From positions 62,001-126,000 of the forward strand of contig CANQUV010000001.1 of NCBI GenBank assembly GCA_947627135.1: 64,000 nt of DNA, in the 5' to 3' direction. Shown here piece after piece: positions 8,008-17,321 of this stretch. The translations under genes were made by a program, and so were the position numbers. The DNA is from an uncultured Clostridia bacterium (GTDB lineage: Bacteria > Bacillota > Clostridia > Oscillospirales > Acutalibacteraceae). The notes under the pieces are model-generated. The model was not told where the DNA came from. It was given only the letters and a program-made list of their open reading frames with translations, and made no database searches. Within the stretch, counting starts at the first letter, position 1; every line of letters starts with the position of its first letter.

Positions 8008-11000
8008 TTATATCAGTCTGTTTATTACACTTAAATAAACCGGTTCAAATTCAACGTATCTGCGGGCGTATTCGCTACAAATAATTAAAAGCAATGTATT
8101 TTGATCCCACTCGTCAAATTCTCTTATTGACGGTTTCAAGTATGACTTAAAATCACTAATCCAATCATCTAAAGAATCAGTTCTCGAAACATTTATAGTC
8201 TCACTGACATTAAAGAAATCACATGCAAGTTTACCTAAGCGATGCAATTTTTTTTCGCCTTTGTTAACCATATAGTTAATTAACTGTTTTTTTACTTTTG
8301 TGGGTAAATGTAATGATGTAATACTGTCGATTCTGTTGCCCGGTAAGGAATCTATCATATTATCTATTTTGCCCGGATCCACTATCCGTTCTAACAAATC
8401 AACAATATCATCATTACCGTCGAATATCGCATCGTCATTAAATGTATAAGAATAATATGCATTACCGGTATTATAGTATGGCATCTTTACCAAAACAGCG
8501 TCCATCCAGTCGTTCTGGTAAACGGCAGCTACACCCGTAGGCAGTTTTGACAATTCAGCAATCTGCATATCGCTAAGTCCTACAGATTTTCCGACAAGTT
8601 CTCTATCCTCATTCTCCGGCAGACGAAGAATTATTTTTGTGTTTGTATTTCTAATTACCGACTTATTCATAAGACCTGGAGACTGATCGGCAATTATAAA
8701 TCCTTCTCCTGCTGACCGCATTTCTGCAAAAGCGTTAGTAAGAATCTCTACCGACTTGCCAACCATATTTGCACTGTCCATCGACTGTTCGGTAGACGTT
8801 TTCTTTAACAAATGATGCGCTTCTTCCAGTACAGTCAAATGGGACAGCTTTGACTGAATGGAATTTTGAGTTACCTGTCTGTATTCCTGAAGCCGAACAA
8901 CAACAAGTCCCATAATCAGTGATTTAGTTTCAGGGGAACCAATTCGGCTAAGATCTACGATAACATTCTCTTCAAAAAGTTCTTCGTCTGACAAGTCATT
9001 AGCAACAAAAATCATTCCGTTAAGACCGGTTGTTAATTCACGAAGTCGGGTACATAAAGCGCCGACATAATCACCTTTGTTATCTTCTGAATACTGAGAT
9101 TCATTTAAAATTTCCTCAACCTCTTGCATAACATCAGCAAAGGTAGGAAACAAGTTATTTGAGAATTTATTGACAGAACGCTGCAAATCCCATCCGGCTG
9201 TTACATAAGAACGCTCTAATGCCTGTTTTAATATTGCCGGCATGGCAGCTTCCATAGGCCAGCAAACATTAAAAATATTTAACAGTCTGTCAATGTGTTC
9301 AAGAATATGTATTCCTTGTCTAAATCTAAATGGGTTAATTTTAAGTAAAGGGGTCAAATACGGATTAACTCCATATACCGTTACATTTTTTTTATTGGCA
9401 AAGACTGTCTTATATTCACCCTTTGCAGGCTCAACCACAAGAAATTTTACACTATTGTCTGATTTGCAAATCTTATCTAAGATTCCATAAATCGCATTAC
9501 TTTTACCTGAACCTGTTGTTCCCGTAATAAAAGTATGCATAGTTAAGCTGTTTGTATCAAATTCAACCCTTGTGTTTTCCTGAAGACCTAAATGATAAAC
9601 ATTGCCAACAAACAACTTATCCTTAGGTTTGTTAGTATTACTCAACTTTACAATATTTCTACCGAAAGTCACACTTTCCTTAACCGGTAAGCCGTTGATA
9701 CTATGGTAAGGCATACCCATTTGTATTGCCAACTCAGAAGACGTTACAATGGTAGCGGGTGTTGCAGTTGTAGAAGAATTGTTATCATTGTCAGTTGAAA
9801 GTTGAAATACAGGATGCCTGAAATCTTTTAAATACTTCACTATTTCTTTGAATTCATTATCTGTCCAAGCGTTGATGCCATTGTATTCCACCGAAGTAGC
9901 ATCTCCGGAAACAATAGCTTTGTATGAACCTGCTGCAGTTTGAGCCTCAGACAGTGAAGGTGACAAAAAATATGCCGACGTAGCAAACACACCCATTCCG
10001 CTTCCGGATTTAAGACGCTGCAATTGCTGAGTAATAACGGCGAGTATCTCAGAAATCTTTTTGCTTTCAATTGTCATCTGTATGGATTGACCCATTGTTA
10101 ACGCATTTGAAGATCCATTTGTATTTGAATCGGATGTTGTTTTAGTCTCCCCCGTATTTTTTCCTGTTGCAGTAGACTTAAAATCACCACTTGTTTGAGA
10201 TTCATTATGATTTTTACCTCTGGCATAATTCATTGAGCCTCCCAAACCTTCCCTACTTCCGATGCTTACACCCCCGGAAAGACTGCTGAAAGTTCCGTTG
10301 CCCTCTGTATAGGAATAATTTTTTCCTACACTTAATGTTTCGGATCTTGATTCATTGATACTTTTAGACAATGTGGAGGAAACAGAATTGGAAATTGTTT
10401 GTGCCTCAGACTCATTTAAGGAAAAATTAATTTTAGAAAAAATCGATAATTTACTATGCAAATTTTCAAGCTCACTTCGTATTGATTGTAATTGTTCGGA
10501 GGATAAAGGTTGAGCGAGAATCAATATAGTGTAATCTTTACCGTTCATAGTTTCAACAACTTTTTCTATTCCCTGATAAAAAGCACTGTTTTTTCCATTT
10601 TCATTTTTTCCTCTAAGCGATCCTATACATGAAACACTTGAAACTGCCTTATAATCATAGCTAAAACAGCTGTTCACTAAAATATGAGTTTCTTCTCTGT
10701 TCAAAATATTACTATTGTCACGGCAGCCGGGAAAGTTACCCACAAAGCTGTCATAAAATGCTTTTGCTTTTGGATATGCACCGTTAATTCTGTTACTTTC
10801 GTTGCATACGCCTAAAAAAACTTCCGTTTCTCCTCCGTTGTAACCTCGTATAAGCATTGCCAAATTTGCTTGTATTGCAGCAACGCTTGTATAGACAGAT
10901 GTCAATTTTTGAACATTGTTCTCCTCTTTATCAAAAACCAATTTCTTGATTGGAAAGAAGCAAACACTGTCTGCAATATCAATCTTAGCACTATCGTCAA

Positions 11001-11127
11001 AAGGAACAATAGGGTAGCTGTCTAATATCGGAAGATGTGTTTTATTAACAATTTGATCAACCGTAATGAAATCTTCTTTATTAACTAAAGTATCTTCTAT
11101 GACGGATGGTAAAACACCTTTATTCAT
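8008..11127 (-). CDS. HerA/DUF87-family hexameric ATPase
   Basis: A 1039-residue protein from ATG 11127 (AAGGAG 8-9 bases upstream). Walker A GTTGSGKS is at ~536-543 and Walker B LTVLEEAHH at ~764-772. They are followed by the HerA-type stretch with ADQSP and LPENEDRELVGKSVGL, where the arginine-finger and sensor segments lie. Residues ~240-345 are a long Ser/Gly/Thr-rich low-complexity region inside an N-terminal half of unknown fold. HerA/FtsK ATPases move DNA or protein through membranes or pores. No TM segment is visible, so it would need a membrane partner. The toxin and peptide genes directly downstream suggest it handles them as substrates, which is inference. A 14-base upstream gap and the same strand place it in unit B. 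Confidence 0.85.
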   Translation of the reverse strand: MNKGVLPSVIEDTLVNKEDFITVDQIVNKTHLPILDSYPIVPFDDSAKIDIADSVCFFPIKKLVFDKEENNVQKLTSVYTSVAAIQANLAMLIRGYNGGETEVFLGVCNESNRINGAYPKAKAFYDSFVGNFPGCRDNSNILNREETHILVNSCFSYDYKAVSSVSCIGSLRGKNENGKNSAFYQGIEKVVETMNGKDYTILILAQPLSSEQLQSIRSELENLHSKLSIFSKINFSLNESEAQTISNSVSSTLSKSINESRSETLSVGKNYSYTEGNGTFSSLSGGVSIGSREGLGGSMNYARGKNHNESQTSGDFKSTATGKNTGETKTTSDSNTNGSSNALTMGQSIQMTIESKKISEILAVITQQLQRLKSGSGMGVFATSAYFLSPSLSEAQTAAGSYKAIVSGDATSVEYNGINAWTDNEFKEIVKYLKDFRHPVFQLSTDNDNNSSTTATPATIVTSSELAIQMGMPYHSINGLPVKESVTFGRNIVKLSNTNKPKDKLFVGNVYHLGLQENTRVEFDTNSLTMHTFITGTTGSGKSNAIYGILDKICKSDNSVKFLVVEPAKGEYKTVFANKKNVTVYGVNPYLTPLLKINPFRFRQGIHILEHIDRLLNIFNVCWPMEAAMPAILKQALERSYVTAGWDLQRSVNKFSNNLFPTFADVMQEVEEILNESQYSEDNKGDYVGALCTRLRELTTGLNGMIFVANDLSDEELFEENVIVDLSRIGSPETKSLIMGLVVVRLQEYRQVTQNSIQSKLSHLTVLEEAHHLLKKTSTEQSMDSANMVGKSVEILTNAFAEMRSAGEGFIIADQSPGLMNKSVIRNTNTKIILRLPENEDRELVGKSVGLSDMQIAELSKLPTGVAAVYQNDWMDAVLVKMPYYNTGNAYYSYTFNDDAIFDGNDDIVDLLERIVDPGKIDNMIDSLPGNRIDSITSLHLPTKVKKQLINYMVNKGEKKLHRLGKLACDFFNVSETINVSRTDSLDDWISDFKSYLKPSIREFDEWDQNTLLLIICSEYARRYVEFEPVYLSVINRLI

Positions 11128-11140
11128 AACACAAATCTCC

Positions 11141-12946
11141 TTATTCTTTTTCAAGTTTTCTAACATCTAACAAATGGTTTATTGTATCTATAAAACTGTT
11201 TATCCAATTGATCGCTTCTTCTTTTATTTTTGCTTCGTTTTCCATACGGTCACGATATACATACCTTAAATCTTTTTCGTTTGAATTATTTTTTGAAGAG
11301 AATGATAATATCTTTTGATTCATATCTTTTACAAAACTGTTAACCTCATTAAGCAGCAAGTTTTTGTACGATTCAATCCATTTTTCAAACAATTGTTCAG
11401 ATAAGCTGATATATATCATTAAAATATCTTTTGCCTTGCAAATCTTTTTTTTGTCAATATATTCAATCGAAGTGGCTGAATTTATATTCTCATAAGGAAT
11501 TGAAGTGTCTGTAATTTGGCTTATAGGAGATTCTAATTTAATATTTTTTCCAAAGGAATCGGGAATCCATTTTGAGCTGTCTCTAGGAACTGAATTAATA
11601 TATTCATCAAAAGACTCATAAAAAACCCTCAGCCATCTGACTTCAATCTTTTCATAAGCAAATTTACATCCAATTTGCAATATATCTTTAATTTCATTTT
11701 TACACCATATAACAAATCTATCAATATTATCGTATTCAATAAACTTTTCCTGTTGTTTACTAATACAATACTGAGGATAAACAATATTTTCTATTTTTTT
11801 AACTACTTCTTTTCTGAAATTGGTTTTTATATCTCTAACGCAATCATTTAATTCTTCTTCGTAATATCTATTTGTTATCTGTTCATATAAACGTGAAAGC
11901 AACTCATCATCAGTCATCAAAACTTCATTTTCTGTATCCGCTTTTTGAATATTGTCCTCTACATGAATATTAATTTTTCTCCTTAACGAAGATTTATTAA
12001 GCTCGTATTTTTCAATATAAGCTTTAATAACATTGCATGATTTTTGCAGCCTGATCTGTTCGGCATATCTTTTTTTATAAAGCTCAATATTTGCCGCAAT
12101 TTTTGCAATCTCAGCATCATCATTTTTATCAACAAAAACACCCTTCATCAAATTATTTTTATATTGCAAAGGAACCGAATAGCAGGAAATATCAGGGATT
12201 CCCAGTTTAAGAAAAAATTTTTTCTCTCTGTTGTATATATCTGATAAAGAAATATCATCCTCATCATTATAAAAAAACACAAAAGAAAAACGTTCTCTTT
12301 CCTCCTCGATATTTTTAATTGATAAAAGTTGATAAACTATTGAACTAACCTGTGATTTTACTTTTTCGTCATCAATACTCAATAATTCATAACAAAAGTA
12401 CACACACGACCAGGCATCATCTTTAAAAACATCTTTCATAACTCTATCATTCAAACTATTTACGTCAAAAAAGAGTATGTCGGGATCTTTGCTGACAAAA
12501 CCTTCATTAAGGTATTTTCTTAAATCAGCAGGTAAAATATTATAAAAAGAAGATTGTTTTGCCTTTAAAATATTTTGGTTCAGCTTCGACAGCTTAGCCC
12601 TTCCTGTTAATGCACTCTGCGTATTTCCGCTTTCGTTAATCAAGATAATTTTACTGTGACTCAAATTTTCGAATTCTTGTGCAGCTGTACTCAAATCCAG
12701 TAAGTCATCTTTCGTTCCGACAAAATGAATTTTGAATTCATTATCTCCCGAGGTTTCAAATAATTCAACAAAAAAACCCTTCCAAAAACTATGCTCACTA
12801 CGATTAACCCACCTTTGAAGGCGTCTGTCTGATATCCAATTGAGTTTTGAAGCTTTATTAACCGGTTCATATTCATCAAGACTGTTTTTGACAGACAAAA
12901 CAGTTTTTGCACGATAGGGATTATAAATTAGATTTAATTCGGTCAT
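11141..12946 (-). CDS. Unknown protein of the Hsp70/HerA cassette
   Basis: A 601-residue protein with no recognised enzyme motif and no P-loop. The N-terminal ~90 residues (YNPYR..., RLQRWV, FVGTKDDLLDL) look like a small alpha/beta domain. The middle ~100-290 is alpha/beta with ILFFDVN and FVFFYND strands, and ~290-600 is long charged helices, possibly coiled coil. No signal or membrane segment is seen. ATG 12946 has only a weak GAAG site. It lies between the second Hsp70-like gene (39 bases upstream) and the HerA gene (13 bases downstream), so it is likely an adaptor or scaffold of the same machine. Function is not assigned. Confidence 0.75.
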   Translation of the reverse strand: MTELNLIYNPYRAKTVLSVKNSLDEYEPVNKASKLNWISDRRLQRWVNRSEHSFWKGFFVELFETSGDNEFKIHFVGTKDDLLDLSTAAQEFENLSHSKIILINESGNTQSALTGRAKLSKLNQNILKAKQSSFYNILPADLRKYLNEGFVSKDPDILFFDVNSLNDRVMKDVFKDDAWSCVYFCYELLSIDDEKVKSQVSSIVYQLLSIKNIEEERERFSFVFFYNDEDDISLSDIYNREKKFFLKLGIPDISCYSVPLQYKNNLMKGVFVDKNDDAEIAKIAANIELYKKRYAEQIRLQKSCNVIKAYIEKYELNKSSLRRKINIHVEDNIQKADTENEVLMTDDELLSRLYEQITNRYYEEELNDCVRDIKTNFRKEVVKKIENIVYPQYCISKQQEKFIEYDNIDRFVIWCKNEIKDILQIGCKFAYEKIEVRWLRVFYESFDEYINSVPRDSSKWIPDSFGKNIKLESPISQITDTSIPYENINSATSIEYIDKKKICKAKDILMIYISLSEQLFEKWIESYKNLLLNEVNSFVKDMNQKILSFSSKNNSNEKDLRYVYRDRMENEAKIKEEAINWINSFIDTINHLLDVRKLEKE

Positions 12947-12985
12947 TCATTTCTTCACATCCGTTCAGTATTTTTGATTTATATA

Positions 12986-15016
12986 TTAAAGGTCAATATA
13001 TTCTTCTAAAACAAGCTTGCCGAGAAGCTGTTTTTGATTTTCAAATACACGATTTAATATGTCATATAATCCTTCAAAGATAAAATAATCGTATATAGTT
13101 TTCTTTTCTTCTGTACCAAACTCAATATGATAAAACACATCACTAACGCATTCAATTGTTTCGTTAGTTTCCTTATCTATTATTTTTTTTATTAAATCTT
13201 CATTACTATTATAATAATTTCTTCGATCGTCAGTAAAAAATTTTTTGCTGAAATCAGGAAATATTTTTCCTAAATTCAGTTCGTTTTTATAGTGCTCAAC
13301 CACAATTTTTGAAATAACCGATAGACTTTCTGTCAAAATTTCTTTTGTATCAGATAGGAAAACCTTATCCTCAGCTGTAAGTATTTTTTCTTTTTCCAAG
13401 CCGTATTCTTTTAAAATATTTGAGAATTCACAATTAATTTGATTTTTTAATTCTTCTATTTGATTTTCAATATATAATTTCATATTCTGAAGTTCTGTAT
13501 TTTTTATCCAATTATTAAAATGGGATTCTATTTTTCTGCTGATAGCTGTACCGCTGCAATTATAGTTTTTCCACTCTGTTATTCCATATTTAACTGCCTC
13601 TGACTCTTCTCCTATGATATCTTTTGCAATGGCAACACAGCATTTCTCGAACACATCATTCATATATTTTGCAAAAATCAGTATATCTTCTCCATTTTCA
13701 TTAACAATAGTCCTGTTAAAAAATTTATCTGATGCTAATTTGAAGTTAATAGCATTAATTTTATCGGGAGCCCAATACGCCATACCTTTTCCGATAGCAG
13801 ATACGGCATCATAATCATTATGGATAGATGCTTTTGGACAATGAACCTCAACCGCTTCTCTTATACAGCCCATCATAGAACCTCCGCCTGTCAAAAGAAT
13901 AACAGGTTTCTTTGACTGTATAGATGCTTTATTGCACTCACTGTAAAATTGAGGATATTTCTGTTCAACCTTTAATAAGAAAGCGTTAAATGCCTGCATC
14001 CATGTTTTATCACCTATTTCATCTTGAGCTTCCTTTTGAAGTAAATAAAATTCTTCTCCTAAAATCGACTTTATCGGTATTTTTTCTAATATATTTTGCA
14101 TCATTTTTCTATTGGTAAATATAACAAAAGGTTCAAGCTCTTCATCTATTTCTACTTCCTTCGAAAGATCTCTTGTATTTGAAAGAGTACCGTTACGAAG
14201 CTGATTAAAATAGTCCTCTTTAAGGTCTCGGGTTTTTAAAAGGAGAAATGTTCTGAAAATTTCTCCTTTTTCACCTTGTAAATTATACAATTTTTTCACA
14301 TAATCAATAGTTTCAGGAAGATTGTGTTCTCTGCGGCTAATTCTGTATTTCTCTTCGTTAGTGTACAAAATGCTATGTAAAATCATTTTCTCAATAATGC
14401 TTGCTCCAAGATAACTGCCAACAGATGAAATTTTGCCGTCGCTGAAATATGTGGCGTCAAGAGAATAAGCTCCCTGATCCAATAGAAGTAACCCTGCACC
14501 TTTATCCAATATTTCAAGTGCCATCTGTGTTTTTTGATAATAGGCTAATGCAGCGTTTGACTCAGGAACTATAATTACATTTTCGGTATTTCCAAAACCG
14601 GCCTTTACAAAAATATCACGATATTTATTACGAGTTTTTTCTGTTTTCCATTCATCACCCGTAGGACATCCAATTATCCAATAAATCTCGTCAAAACCTT
14701 CAAATTCATATCTTCTTTGTTCCTTCAACTTATTGATCCAAGCCTTAAAATATGAAATTAATTCAGTTTCATTACATCCATTTGGAATCGCTTTTATATT
14801 AATATGCATTTTATTAATTTTACTTAGCTTCGGCCAAGTCAATCCGCTTAATTCATGCCCTACATGCCATTGAGAATCGTCAGTAACATAGTATCCAGAA
14901 GGAACCACATTATGGTCAATTAAGGGTTTAGGATCCGGATTAGTACGCTTATCTACAACAACACTGTAAAAACAGGTATTACCTGCTCCAAAATCTGCCA
15001 CAAAAACTTTTTTCAT
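12986..15016 (-). CDS. Hsp70/actin-fold ATPase, copy B
   Basis: A 676-residue protein with actin/Hsp70 nucleotide motifs in order: phosphate-1 ADFGAGNT (7-13), phosphate-2 DQGAYSLD (180-187) and adenosine TGGGSMMG (376-383). The segment GCPTGDEW...VPESNAALAYY is shared with copy A at 19954-22122, so the two are paralogues. Phosphate-2 is unusual: the usual DxGGGTxD glycines are replaced by AYS, which may weaken hydrolysis. The C-terminal ~260 residues are helical and unlike a DnaK substrate-binding domain. AAGGGAG lies 7 bases before ATG 15016. It follows the two-TM membrane gene by 17 bases in unit B. No DnaJ or GrpE gene is nearby. Confidence 0.85.
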   Translation of the reverse strand: MKKVFVADFGAGNTCFYSVVVDKRTNPDPKPLIDHNVVPSGYYVTDDSQWHVGHELSGLTWPKLSKINKMHINIKAIPNGCNETELISYFKAWINKLKEQRRYEFEGFDEIYWIIGCPTGDEWKTEKTRNKYRDIFVKAGFGNTENVIIVPESNAALAYYQKTQMALEILDKGAGLLLLDQGAYSLDATYFSDGKISSVGSYLGASIIEKMILHSILYTNEEKYRISRREHNLPETIDYVKKLYNLQGEKGEIFRTFLLLKTRDLKEDYFNQLRNGTLSNTRDLSKEVEIDEELEPFVIFTNRKMMQNILEKIPIKSILGEEFYLLQKEAQDEIGDKTWMQAFNAFLLKVEQKYPQFYSECNKASIQSKKPVILLTGGGSMMGCIREAVEVHCPKASIHNDYDAVSAIGKGMAYWAPDKINAINFKLASDKFFNRTIVNENGEDILIFAKYMNDVFEKCCVAIAKDIIGEESEAVKYGITEWKNYNCSGTAISRKIESHFNNWIKNTELQNMKLYIENQIEELKNQINCEFSNILKEYGLEKEKILTAEDKVFLSDTKEILTESLSVISKIVVEHYKNELNLGKIFPDFSKKFFTDDRRNYYNSNEDLIKKIIDKETNETIECVSDVFYHIEFGTEEKKTIYDYFIFEGLYDILNRVFENQKQLLGKLVLEEYIDL

Positions 15017-15033
15017 GTTTTATACTCCCTTTA

Positions 15034-15849
15034 TTAACAAATTTCACCGCGGGCTAACAAGCTGCTTTTAGAATATATTGCCGGCTTAACTACTTCTTTA
15101 TACTCTTCTCCGGAGCTTTCATCCATAAGATAATCATCAAACGGAACATCAGGTTTACCCTGTGAATTAAGAAGCGGCTCATCATACACTATTATCTTCA
15201 TAGTTGCCAATCTTGTTACCAGTTCATCACCCAAATTAGCGATGGCTCTGTCCTCACTTTTATTCGCAATGATTAAAAACCGTTGTGCCCATTCACCAAA
15301 TTTTGTATCTACCGTTATATCATAGCCCATAGAATTGCTTTTTTGTTTTTCTTGAACATCTTGCTTTAACTGTTCGGAAGCAATATTGCAATTTGCTATA
15401 CGATTTTCAAGTATATGTTTATCTTTCTGCTGTTTCCTATCATAATCAGAGATATAAGTAATAAGTTGATTAACCTTTTTTTCTGTTTCTCTTTTAAATT
15501 TTTCTTTAGCGTATTTATCTATTTTTAAACTGATTTTAGAATCATTACAATTTGTCTTTATGTTAAACATCTGCAAAGCCACACTGCCGACTCCGCCTAA
15601 AAATGCTAAACTTCCTGTTACTGCAATAGGCCAGCCCACCAAAAGGCTTATTGATGTTAACACCACAGGCAACAACACTGATACAGCAAGCATTACTACG
15701 GATTTAACGTTTAATTTATCTTTTCCCCATATTAAGTTAACTTTTGCCATATTAGAAGCATTGTTGTATATATCGCTCACAATTTCATCTACCATAGCTT
15801 GTACCTGAATTTTAAATTCATTATTATTAATGTGTTTTTGTGAATCCAT
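15034..15849 (-). CDS. Two-TM membrane protein, first gene of unit B
   Basis: A 271-residue protein from ATG 15849 (AAGGTGG 6 bases upstream; an upstream in-frame start at 15879 has no site). A cytoplasmic N-terminal helix is followed by two adjacent hydrophobic segments at ~50-72 and ~76-95 (VVMLAVSVLLPVVLTS, GWPIAVTGSLAFLGG) forming a hairpin. A long charged coiled-coil-like region follows at ~105-180. It is the first gene after a perfect sigma-A promoter at 15949-15977. A membrane hairpin plus coiled coil would suit a membrane anchor or pore subunit for the ATPases encoded downstream; that is inference. No family recognised. Confidence 0.75.
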   Translation of the reverse strand: MDSQKHINNNEFKIQVQAMVDEIVSDIYNNASNMAKVNLIWGKDKLNVKSVVMLAVSVLLPVVLTSISLLVGWPIAVTGSLAFLGGVGSVALQMFNIKTNCNDSKISLKIDKYAKEKFKRETEKKVNQLITYISDYDRKQQKDKHILENRIANCNIASEQLKQDVQEKQKSNSMGYDITVDTKFGEWAQRFLIIANKSEDRAIANLGDELVTRLATMKIIVYDEPLLNSQGKPDVPFDDYLMDESSGEEYKEVVKPAIYSKSSLLARGEIC

Positions 15850-15948
15850 TTTTTCCACCTTAAAATTAAAATATAACAATATAATTACATATTTATAGAT
15901 AATTTACTTTACTTAGCAAATTGTAAAATATCTATACACTTTTTATAA

Positions 15949-15977
15949 ATTATAACTAATAGCATAAATATTGTCAA
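15949..15977 (-). promoter_or_regulatory. Perfect sigma-A promoter of unit B
   Basis: Read on the minus strand: TTGACA (15972-15977), 17-base spacer, TATAAT (15949-15954). This is an exact consensus with optimal spacing, ~100 bases before ATG 15849. A strong promoter here makes 15849 to at least 5307 a separate transcription unit. Confidence 0.8.
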
Positions 15978-16023
15978 CTATAATAAATTTTATTGTGCAT
16001 GATATCTAACAAAATGCTTGCAT

Positions 16024-16133
16024 TTATTCAAAATAAAATACTTTCCTTACGGTATCTTTGTCACCGCCTAAGGTGTGAAACATACCTATAACAGACTTAT
16101 CGGTTTTAAATACTTTTTGAATTTTTCTTTCAT
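16024..16133 (-). pseudogene. Frameshifted N-terminal gene fragment
   Basis: ATG 16133 with GGTGAT upstream begins MKEKFKK. One base then has to be restored in an AAAAAG run to continue as VFKTDKSVIGMFHTLGGDKD, ending at TAA 16024-16026. A start of the type FKTDKPVIGMxHLxG is common in TIM-barrel-like proteins, so this looks like a decayed 5' fragment. The assignment is weak. Confidence 0.35.
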
Positions 16134-16571
16134 ATTATCACCTATCTTTTATTATATTTAAAATCATAATATTCAAAATTTATATAGTTTTTATCTTATA
16201 TACTTTTACAGTATTTTGTCATTATGCTTATACTCATCTATTGAGCAGCAGATAGCAGTATCGCCAGCAATCGTAATTATAATATCGTTCAGTTTAAAAT
16301 TTTCCTTTCACTTATCAGAAATATTTTTCTAACCTACAATAGTTCCAACTATATTCCCTTTTTTATTTTGCTTGTTAGCCACAATCCTGCTCCATTTTTA
16401 ATTTTTATTAGAATTAGTAATATCAAATTTCAAAAAACACCGTGAAATTCAATTGTTTTCTAAGACATCATATATAAAAATAACTATTAAATTTTTATAT
16501 ATGTCCGAAAAATACCTAAAGTCTTAAACAATGACGCTTTATATTTTGCAGTTCTGCATTGTTTCTATTTC

Positions 16572-16736
16572 TTACTTTTTGCATATTAAATCATTCAACT
16601 TACAAACATTATTTTTTTTACTGCAAAGTATTCTAAAATTAAATCTGTCCTCAATTTTAACAAACTGATTTTTTGAAATAATTAAATTTTTTTTCAAACC
16701 GTTTTTGTAATTATTATTTTGAATAGTTTGTTTCAT
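16572..16736 (-). CDS. 54-residue basic, Cys-containing peptide
   Basis: ATG 16736 with AAAGGAG ~10 bases upstream; TAA at 16572-16574. The peptide is Lys/Asn-rich with three Cys confined to the last 17 residues (ILCSKKNNVCKLNDLICKK pattern; Cys spacing 7 and 8). No signal peptide and no recognised family. It lies alone between the terminator of unit A and the unit B promoter. The polar Cys-free first half and Cys-bearing second half make it a possible second precursor peptide of the island, though this is speculative. Confidence 0.45.
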   Translation of the reverse strand: MKQTIQNNNYKNGLKKNLIISKNQFVKIEDRFNFRILCSKKNNVCKLNDLICKK

Positions 16737-16839
16737 TTGTAATATACTCCTTTAAACATATATCTTGATAAGCTTTCCGTTAAGAATATATTATTATATA
16801 TTTTAAATTTTTTTTACAGGCAATAACAGAAATTTTAAT

Positions 16840-16875
16840 AAAAAAATTATTGGGTTGCTTTTTTAAAAGCAACCC
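16840..16875 (-). terminator. Rho-independent terminator of unit A
   Basis: Minus-strand reading: GGGTTGCTTTT (16865-16875 arm) pairs with AAAAGCAACCC (16852-16862 arm), and the transcript continues into AATAATTTTTTT. The 11-bp stem has a 2-base loop core. It lies 12 bases after the stop of the gene at 16887-17321. Confidence 0.85.
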
Positions 16876-16886
16876 ATAAAAAAGAT

Positions 16887-17321
16887 TTATTCAATATCAG
16901 TTGTGTCACACTCTTCAGCTTCTTTAGGAGTAATACCTTTAGATTCATAGAAAGCATCAAGTTCTTCTCTAATTGACTCTCCCGGATTTTCAGATTCAGG
17001 TATGTTATCTGAATCCTCTACAAGTTTTCCGGGATGCTTGTAAAGATAATATTTTGCTGTTTGTGGATCACTTTTTAGCCAATCCAGTATGATAAAAGCA
17101 TTGATTGGTTTAAGTCCGTATTGCTCTATAAGATACTTTGCGTTTACACCTTCAATTTCTTTTTGGGGAAGTTCTCCCCTCCAAAACCATTTAATAACCC
17201 ACGCACGAGTTTCCTTATCCATTGATTTAATTGCACTGAACAAATTCCTTACTTCAAATTTACTATAACCGTTTTGAGTGAAAACTTCATTAAAATCATT
17301 GTATGAAATTTTTGTTTTCAT
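16887..17321 (-). CDS. Unknown 144-residue acidic-tailed protein
   Basis: A mostly helical protein with several Trp (AWVIKWFWRGELPQ around residue 45) and an acidic Pro/Ser-rich C-terminus from ~100. No recognised domain. The start overlaps the stop of the metallopeptidase gene by one base (TAATG), and AAGGAG lies inside that gene, so the two are translationally coupled. It is the last gene of unit A. A partner, inhibitor or substrate of the zincin is a reasonable guess from coupling, nothing more. Confidence 0.7.
   Translation of the reverse strand: MKTKISYNDFNEVFTQNGYSKFEVRNLFSAIKSMDKETRAWVIKWFWRGELPQKEIEGVNAKYLIEQYGLKPINAFIILDWLKSDPQTAKYYLYKHPGKLVEDSDNIPESENPGESIREELDAFYESKGITPKEAEECDTTDIE

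Larger units (their letters stand above)
15850..16886. other. 1-kb gap between the two units: promoter, small ORF, gene remnants, terminator
   Basis: From right to left it holds the terminator of unit A, a 54-codon frame with a good ribosome site (16572-16736), and stretches at about 16200-16390 that read as broken protein on the minus strand (for example a run beginning ENFKLNDIIITIAGDTAICC). It also holds a frameshifted fragment at 16024-16133 and the unit B promoter. The sequence is strongly AT-rich. It looks like a site of past insertions and decay. Confidence 0.5.
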
